Shown here: positions 23,783 to 28,270 of the stretch, one piece after another | How positions within the stretch are numbered: the first letter of the stretch is position 1 | Layout: the number at the start of each line of letters is the position of its first letter | Assembly (NCBI GenBank): GCA_964644135.1 | Contig: CAZXWD010000031.1 | Coordinates: 1-28,270 of the forward strand | Length of the DNA stretch: 28,270 bases | Source of the DNA: CAZMOK01 sp964644135 | GTDB taxonomy: Bacteria; Bacteroidota; Bacteroidia; Bacteroidales; JAGOPY01 | Reading direction: 5' to 3' | The notes under the pieces: model-generated | What the model saw: only the letters and a program-made list of their open reading frames with translations | Databases searched by the model: none | What the model was told of the DNA's origin: nothing | Translations under genes and position numbers: made by a program

Positions 23783-25228
23783 CTAATATCCTATCATTAC
23801 AGCCAACGCCAGGAAAAACCCTGCAATTATTGCCAGCAGCAGGAACAGAGGTAAAATGTACCTGAACCATTTCTCGAAAGGCACCGACGCAATCCCGAGG
23901 ATAGCCATAAGCACGCCGTTGGTGGGAATAATAATGTTGGAGAAACCATCTCCGGCAATAAATGCCAGTACGGATACCTGCCTCGACATACCAAGCAGGT
24001 CGGCCAGGGGCACCATCAGTGGCATGGAAACCATTGCCTGCCCGGAGGCCGAGGGGATGAAGAAATTCATGACTGTCTGGAAAGCATACATTCCCTGCGC
24101 CGCCAGGGCCGTAGGGAGCTCCTGCAGGAAAGAGGCAGTATGGAACAGGATTGTATCGATGATCTGTCCCTCGTACATAACCACCTGGATACCCCGGGCA
24201 AAGCCAACGATAAGGGCCGGGACGATCATCACTTCAAGGCCCTTCACAAACGCCTTCATCGATTCGTCGCCCGACATGCCGCTTATGAGAATGGTAAGCA
24301 GGCCGACAGTGAAAAAACCACCGGCCATTTCGATCAGGCCCCACCCCATTGTCTGAACGGCGAATAATATCAGGCCAAAGAGCACGACGGCGCTGATCCC
24401 GATCCAGACATGGCGTTTTGTTACGGGCTCATCGACAATTTCGTGCTCCTTGTCGATCTCGAAAGGATCGTCGGGCATGGCCGACCGGGACGGGTCCTTT
24501 TTTACCCTTTTACCATAACGCATCAGGAACAAAAAACCTATGGTGAACAACACGAGGAACATGATGACCCTGTACCCCATCCCGCTGCCAATGGGCAATT
24601 CGGCAATCTGTTGTGCAATCTGTACCGTAAAGGGGTTGGTTATGGCCGTGGCCCATCCTATGCCTTCGGGGATAAGTAAAATGGACACACCAAAGATGCG
24701 GTCGTAGCCCATCTCTTTCGAAAGTAAAAGAAGTATGGGAATGAGAGGGATGAATTCTGCCCCCATGCCCAGGAAAGTGCCCCCAAAAGCAAAGACTGTA
24801 TACAGGATGAATGTGAGCATCATGGGTGATCCCCTGAACTTTTTCAGGAGCTTGTTGATCACCACATTGATTGTCCCTGTGTGCTGGATGAGGTTGAATA
24901 CCGCGCCGATGATAAAAACAAAGAATATAAGGGCAGCCGCCTGGTTCATCCCTTTCGGCACGGCGGAGAAAAGCCCCAGCAGACTAGTTGGCGTAGCTTT
25001 TCCATCCTCTTTTCCTCCCAGGATGAATCCCTTTATTGAATAATGCTTGGGTATTTCCTGGTAAGTGCCGGGGATCACCACTGTCCGTTCAATATTGTTG
25101 ATGGTTTTTGTGGTCCTTTTGTAGCTTCCCGAGGGAATTATATAAGTGAGTATACTGCTGAACAGGATGATTGCCGAGAGGAAGATAAAAACATGGGGTA
25201 TGCTCAGCTTCGAGAGTAGTTTTTTCAT
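23783..25228 (-). CDS. YfcC family membrane transporter
   Basis: 481 residues from ATG 25228 and about 12 membrane segments. Characteristic parts are the first helix IPHVFIFLSAIILFSSILTYIIP, the large loop about 40-90 and the GTFLGMGAEFIPLIPIL and ITNPFTVQIAQQIAE motifs of YfcC/DcuC-like carriers; the second half repeats as FIPSASGQAMVSMPLMVPLAD. YfcC proteins are thought to move basic amino acids or dicarboxylates; the substrate is not determined. An upstream ATG at 25255 lies inside the -7 box 25253-25260 and adds nine non-family residues, so it is not used. Convergent with the Nudix gene. Confidence 0.88.
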   Translation of the reverse strand: MKKLLSKLSIPHVFIFLSAIILFSSILTYIIPSGSYKRTTKTINNIERTVVIPGTYQEIPKHYSIKGFILGGKEDGKATPTSLLGLFSAVPKGMNQAAALIFFVFIIGAVFNLIQHTGTINVVINKLLKKFRGSPMMLTFILYTVFAFGGTFLGMGAEFIPLIPILLLLSKEMGYDRIFGVSILLIPEGIGWATAITNPFTVQIAQQIAELPIGSGMGYRVIMFLVLFTIGFLFLMRYGKRVKKDPSRSAMPDDPFEIDKEHEIVDEPVTKRHVWIGISAVVLFGLILFAVQTMGWGLIEMAGGFFTVGLLTILISGMSGDESMKAFVKGLEVMIVPALIVGFARGIQVVMYEGQIIDTILFHTASFLQELPTALAAQGMYAFQTVMNFFIPSASGQAMVSMPLMVPLADLLGMSRQVSVLAFIAGDGFSNIIIPTNGVLMAILGIASVPFEKWFRYILPLFLLLAIIAGFFLALAVMIGY

Positions 25229-25252
25229 GAGGGGTACCGGATTGCTGGCCGG

Positions 25253-25260
25253 CAAAAATA
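25253..25260 (-). promoter_or_regulatory. -7 promoter box (TATTTTTG) for the yfcC-like gene
   Basis: On the minus strand TATTTTTG fits TAnnTTTG and lies 24 bases before ATG 25228. No TTTG is seen at the -33 distance. Confidence 0.4.
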
Positions 25261-25351
25261 GGAGATTGATTTACAGGGAGTTGTTATTGAAATGTTAAAA
25301 TGGTTGGCTAATTAGCACAAATGGCTCTGATTCTTAAATAACGTTGCGGTG

Positions 25352-25406
25352 CATAGTGCCTTTGTGTCTTTGTGGCAAAAAAAGAACCGTCCACAAAGGC
25401 ACTATG
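25352..25406. repeat. 15-bp perfect inverted repeat
   Basis: CATAGTGCCTTTGTG (25352-25366) and CACAAAGGCACTATG (25392-25406) are exact complements with a 25-base spacer. The following ACACAATG/ACCACAATG bases extend a short low-complexity pattern typical of decayed intergenic repeats. Confidence 0.85.
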
Positions 25407-25636
25407 ACACAATGAACCACAATGATCATAAAACAAACTCACGAGGAACGCGAAGTCAAGGCATTTAACTTACAATCAACAAAATAGGTCTGCTGTTTTA
25501 TTGAAATACAGGAGAAATACCTTTACTTTTTTTCCATGCCTGCCTCTAGTTATCATTTTTTCTCGATAGCAGGGGGCAGATACCATAATTTTTAAAATAC
25601 TGCCAGTTGATAAAGATAGTTTAACAAAAGAATTTA

Positions 25637-25669
25637 TGAAACCCAAAAGCTTACCACATATACGGTAAG
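25637..25669 (+). CDS. Ten-codon frame inside a terminator hairpin
   Basis: ATG at 25637 opens MKPKSLPHIR and stops with TAA at 25667-25669, inside the 3' arm of the terminator hairpin. It could be a leader peptide of an attenuator, but no downstream operon lies nearer than 230 bases. No Shine-Dalgarno sequence is seen. Chance is quite possible. Confidence 0.15.
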
Positions 25670-25678
25670 CTTTTTTTT
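25646..25678 (+). terminator. Intrinsic terminator
   Basis: AAAAGCTTACC (25646-25656) and GGTAAGCTTTT (25665-25675) form an 11-bp perfect stem with an 8-nt loop, followed by T. It ends plus-strand transcription from the intergenic region upstream. Confidence 0.8.
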
Positions 25679-25908
25679 GGAAAAGTTTCTTGAAATTTCA
25701 GGAAAGGCTTTTCTCGGCGCTGTAAAAAGATAAAACTCTAAAACATTGAGTATACTTGTTTTCTGACTTCCAATTCATTAATTTTATGGTAACCGAATCA
25801 TTTCTGCCACTACTATCTGATCTTTTTCTTTAAGCATCAGTGCTATCGTTCATTGAATACTTTCTGGTGTTCACAAACAGGATCCAAACCAATTAAAATA
25901 CCAGTCTT

Positions 25909-26201
25909 ATGAAATCAAATGCAGTAACCATTGCAGTCATTACTCTCTGCCTAGTGTTTTCCGGCACAGCCTATACACAGGTAGGGATCAATCTTACCGG
26001 GGCCCCACCCCATAGCTCTTCCATTCTTGATGTATCGGGAAATACAGGAGGATTTTTGGCGCCAAGGATGTTACGTTCAGAACGGCTGGCAATCCCGGGG
26101 ACTCATTACCAGTAAACCCACACATGGGTGATATGTACATGAATTCTACAATCGGAAAGCTTATGGTATATGACGGATCGGTGTGGCAGGCGTGCTGGTA
26201 G
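25909..26201 (+). pseudogene. Small secreted Bacteroidota protein, frameshifted
   Basis: The first frame (25909-26115) has a signal peptide ending near GTAYTQ, then VGINLTGAPPHSSSILDVS and GGFLAPRM, a known N-terminal pattern of secreted tail- or surface-type proteins in Bacteroidota. It stops at a TAA after IPGTHYQ. A second frame starting at 26115 and ending at TAG 26201 continues the same family: GDMYMNSTIGKLMVYDGS then VWQACW. The frames differ by -1, with the break near 26095-26115, next to a GGGG run. Whether it is a real mutation, a sequencing error or a programmed shift cannot be told here. The combined product is about 97 residues. Confidence 0.7.
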
Positions 26202-26309
26202 CAAAGGTATAATTAACCGGTTTATGGTTTGGCTACATTAATTTTTACGAGTCTTTTATAACATTTAGTCATATTATGTGTTACATTTATTGATATTACA
26301 AAAGGTTCT

Positions 26310-27398
26310 ATGAAAAAAGAAAAGATCCGATTTTCTCCTAAGAAAAATCCTGAGTTTTTCAGGGAATTAAGGGAGAAAGTTGATGAATATTTTACGGAGA
26401 ATAAGATCTCTAAGTACGGCAATTATCATATTGCCTTGAAGTCCACACTCATGCTTGCAATGTACCTGGTCCCCTATCTTCTGATGTTGACAGGGGTTGT
26501 TACCTCACTTCCACTGGTTTTCCTTAGCTGGATAGTTATGGGAGCAGGCGTGGCAGGGATCGGGCTGGTATTGATGCATGATGCCAATCACAGGTCGGTC
26601 TCAAAACGACAGATCATTAACAAGATAGCCGGCAAGTCACTGTACTTGCTTGGCGGCCACCCCGAAACCTGGCGTCACCAGCACAACACCATGCACCATG
26701 GATACACCAATATCGAGGGGCATGATGAAGACATCGATCCCCTTGAGTTCCTCAGGTTTTCACCGCACAAGAAGCTCAGGAAGATACACCGCTTCCAGTT
26801 CATATATGCTTATTTTACTTACGGACTGATGACCCTCACCTGGATCACTACAAAGGATTTCAAGCAGTTGATCCGGTACAGGAGAGAGAGGGCCCTGCCT
26901 TATGACGAAAAGAAATACAACATATTGATGACCGACCTCATTGTTTCCAAGGTACTTTATTATGCCGTCTTCCTGGTGATACCGATTATCTTTTTCCCGG
27001 TGGCCTGGTACTGGACACTGATTGGGTTTATCCTGATGCACCTGGTAACCGGTTTCATCCTGGGTATCATTTTCCAGACAGCCCATGTGGTCACCACCTC
27101 AGACTACCCTCTGCCTGAAAATGGCTCCATCGACAACAATTGGGCTATCCACCAGTTGCAGACAACCGCCGATTATGCACCCCGGAACAGGGTCCTGTCG
27201 TGGTTGGTCGGGGGATTGAACTTCCAGGTTGAGCATCACCTGTTTCCCAACATCAGCCACGTTCACTACAGGAATATTGCTCCAATTGTGAAGGAAACCG
27301 CTGAAAAGCACAACCTTCCCTACTATGTGAACGACACCTTTTTCAAGGCCTTAGGAAGCCATACAAGGATGCTGAAGCGTTTAGGGACAGTTGCGTGA
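26310..27398 (+). CDS. Membrane fatty-acid desaturase
   Basis: 362 residues. Three histidine boxes that bind the di-iron centre are present: H90-D-A-N-H94, H125-N-T-M-H129-H130, and Q306-x-x-H309-H310. The QxxHH third box is typical of acyl-lipid and front-end type desaturases. Hydrophobic segments lie around 42-85 and 205-265. No fused cytochrome b5 domain is found. The enzyme would insert a double bond into membrane acyl chains using oxygen and an electron donor encoded elsewhere. Its chain position is not predictable. No close -7 box: TACATTTA at 26282-26289 is one base off. Confidence 0.92.
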   Translation: MKKEKIRFSPKKNPEFFRELREKVDEYFTENKISKYGNYHIALKSTLMLAMYLVPYLLMLTGVVTSLPLVFLSWIVMGAGVAGIGLVLMHDANHRSVSKRQIINKIAGKSLYLLGGHPETWRHQHNTMHHGYTNIEGHDEDIDPLEFLRFSPHKKLRKIHRFQFIYAYFTYGLMTLTWITTKDFKQLIRYRRERALPYDEKKYNILMTDLIVSKVLYYAVFLVIPIIFFPVAWYWTLIGFILMHLVTGFILGIIFQTAHVVTTSDYPLPENGSIDNNWAIHQLQTTADYAPRNRVLSWLVGGLNFQVEHHLFPNISHVHYRNIAPIVKETAEKHNLPYYVNDTFFKALGSHTRMLKRLGTVA

Positions 27399-27500
27399 CA
27401 CTGCGCTCATCGTCCTTTCGGTCCCGGCAAATCAGTTACATAAGGTATAATGAACTTCTTAGAAGTGGTAGAAAAACTACTACAATTTCTGAAAAATTTG

Positions 27501-27508
27501 TATTTTTG
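27501..27508 (+). promoter_or_regulatory. -7 promoter box (TATTTTTG)
   Basis: TATTTTTG lies about 140 bases upstream of the CAT-anticodon tRNA and upstream of the heptamer array, so the array would be transcribed as leader. No clear -33 box is seen. Confidence 0.35.
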
Positions 27509-27566
27509 CACACCTTTTGCGTGACACCGTGAAAGGTATGGCATGTAAGGCAAAACATCGAAAATC

Positions 27567-27643
27567 GACAGTTGACAGTTGACAGTTGACAGTTGACAGT
27601 TGACAGTTGACAGTTGACAGTTGACATTTGACATTTGACAATT
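27567..27643 (+). repeat. Heptamer tandem array (GACAGTT)8 plus three variants
   Basis: Eight perfect GACAGTT units (27567-27622) are followed by GACATTT, GACATTT and GACAATT. The array stops five bases before the tRNA. Minus-strand frames through it give an artificial NCQLSTV repeat. Confidence 0.95.
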
Positions 27644-27648
27644 TTCAC

Positions 27649-27722
27649 GGGCCTATAGCTCAGTTGGTTAGAGCACTTGACTCATAATCAAGGGGTCCCA
27701 GGTTCAAGTCCTGGTGGGCCCA
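27649..27722 (+). tRNA. tRNA with CAT anticodon (Ile2 or elongator Met)
   Basis: 74 nt. Acceptor GGGCCTA pairs with TGGGCCC, D-stem GCTC/GAGC, anticodon stem CTTGA/TCAAG with loop CTCATAA, T arm CCAGG TTCAAGT CCTGG; the discriminator is A. The anticodon CAT is ambiguous between elongator Met and Ile2 (whose C is modified to lysidine). A GACTCATAATC core is shared with E. coli tRNA-Ile2, which I favour slightly. The paired G1-C72 and the absent GGG/CCC anticodon stem argue against initiator Met. CCA is not encoded. Confidence 0.92.
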
Positions 27723-27723
27723 C

Positions 27724-27788
27724 AAAAAAAGCGTTGCCTCTTTCATCCACCGTAGTTTTAACGAAGGTGGAGAGGCAACGCTTTTTTA
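27724..27788. terminator. Strong hairpin after the tRNA, bidirectional terminator
   Basis: A long stem: GCGTTGCCTC (27731-27740) pairs with GAGGCAACGC (27772-27781) and TCCACC (27746-27751) with GGTGGA (27766-27771), with one 5-nt bulge. A run of A before and T after give oligo-U on either strand. Confidence 0.9.
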
Positions 27789-27872
27789 TTGCACGATGGA
27801 GGAGATTGCACGATATTTGATTTCCGATTCCGATCAATCTTATACGTCTTGCAATCTTCTCAATCGCGCAAT
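27788..27872. repeat. 23-bp imperfect inverted repeat
   Basis: 27788-27810 and 27850-27872 are complementary at 20 of 23 positions with a 39-nt loop. The first arm also contains ATTGCACGAT, which is repeated directly at 27805-27814. No function can be assigned. Confidence 0.75.
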
Positions 27873-28270
27873 TCTATCTCTTGCCCTTGCTTAATTCAAA
27901 AATCATAACGGAGAAGTTAACTAACCTATCCTCAATTTCTTTTTTCATAACATACTTTTACCCTTTATCGCCGGAGAGCCGAAAAATACCTGTTTGAAAA
28001 AGAAAAACTTTAAAAATTGACAATTGATCCGCCTGAGGCGGAACATTCGACAATATAATTCTGCCACTCCTGCGGAGTTCGCCGGGTGTACCTGCTCGCT
28101 TCGTAGTTACCGGTGTGTCGTCACCTCCGGCGACTGGTATTTTTATATCCGGTTTCGGGCAATAAGTTGATCTATCAAAAAAGAGTAGTCCCGTAGGGAC
28201 GGAAAAGCGGTAATAGAACGGAAAAACATGATTCAAGGAAATCCCGGAGGGATGGCAGAATAATACGAAA
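27789..28270. other. Terminal intergenic region without genes
   Basis: About 480 bases after the tRNA terminator with no credible coding frame on either strand. It contains the 23-bp inverted repeat and, from 28029 to 28253, a set of small palindromes. A minus-strand frame crossing it is interrupted in composition and lacks any recognisable domain. Confidence 0.7.
28029..28253. repeat. Cluster of mini-hairpins (5-bp stem, 3-nt loop)
   Basis: CCGCC-TGA-GGCGG (28029-28041), ACTCC-TGC-GGAGT (28066-28078), GTCCC-GTA-GGGAC (28188-28200) and ATCCC-GGA-GGGAT (28241-28253) are perfect; GTCACC-TCC-GGCGAC (28120-28134) has one mismatch. They share the architecture but not the sequence of the stem, as if related units diverged by compensatory change. 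Confidence 0.7.

Larger units (their letters stand above)
25256..25908. other. Gene-poor intergenic region of 650 bases
   Basis: No ordinary gene is visible. It has a 15-bp perfect inverted repeat (25352-25406), a plus-strand terminator hairpin at 25646-25678 with a ten-codon frame in it, and A/T-rich sequence. The terminator implies a transcript that ends here, perhaps a small RNA, but I could not find its promoter. Confidence 0.6.

Noticed and set aside
23856..24356. 166-codon plus-strand frame opposite the yfcC-like gene
   Set aside because: Antisense shadow; the transporter is well supported on the minus strand.
27407..27648. Minus-strand frames with repeated NCQLSTV through the heptamer array
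   Set aside because: A 7-nt repeat without a stop stays open in every minus-strand frame, so the peptide is an artefact of the array.
27958..28236. 92-codon minus-strand frame at the right end
   Set aside because: It runs through the mini-hairpin cluster, has no known motif and no promoter; likely chance.

Overview
The window looks like a chromosomal segment of a Bacteroidota bacterium, probably Bacteroidales-like and possibly from a metagenome assembly, since it contains a run of exactly 100 N. Supporting signs are promoter-like -7 boxes of the TAnnTTTG type, few Shine-Dalgarno sequences, a secreted FG-GAP protein with a type IX secretion sorting tail, an exbB-exbD-exbD cluster, a B12-dependent ribonucleotide reductase, and intergenic spaces filled with short tandem and palindromic repeats. 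I see no phage, integrase, transposase, CRISPR array, rRNA or plasmid origin.

Layout. 1-573 is the end of class II fumarase. 570-6135 (minus) is a B12-dependent ribonucleotide reductase followed by a membrane-anchored, degenerate PHP-fold protein and a GT39 glycosyltransferase whose start overlaps it. 6506-9838 (minus) is a large outer-membrane protein that joins a protease-like domain without its HExxH motif, a TolB-like propeller and a beta-barrel. 9995-13687 holds an MBL-fold hydrolase, a GT9 heptosyltransferase (minus), TatD and type I asparaginase. A tRNA-Ser(GGA) then precedes a four-gene ExbB/ExbD proton-channel operon closed by a terminator (13852-16385). 16384-19179 carries a CPBP membrane protease (minus), a tRNA-dihydrouridine synthase and a YihX-like HAD phosphatase (minus), the last two overlapping tail to tail. 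19180-21911 contains a secreted FG-GAP/UnbV protein (minus) between two copies of an 81-bp promoter module, each joined to a 9-nt tandem array; one array is broken by the gap. 21912-23754 is a methyltransferase overlapping a zinc-ribbon/Nudix protein that has an extra helical sensor-like domain. 23783-25228 is a YfcC-type transporter (minus). 25256-28270 is gene-poor: a frameshifted small secreted protein, a fatty-acid desaturase, a tRNA with a CAT anticodon, and dense hairpins and repeats.

Most genes are housekeeping or envelope functions: central metabolism, deoxynucleotide synthesis, tRNA modification, lipopolysaccharide sugar transfer, proton-driven energisation, secretion and lipid unsaturation. 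I did not find a clear new defence or mobile system. The most unusual signals are the duplicated promoter plus 9-nt array upstream of two minus-strand genes, the Nudix-sensor fusion coupled to a methyltransferase, two enzyme-fold proteins that have lost their catalytic ligands, and the mini-hairpin and heptamer-repeat landscape at the right end.
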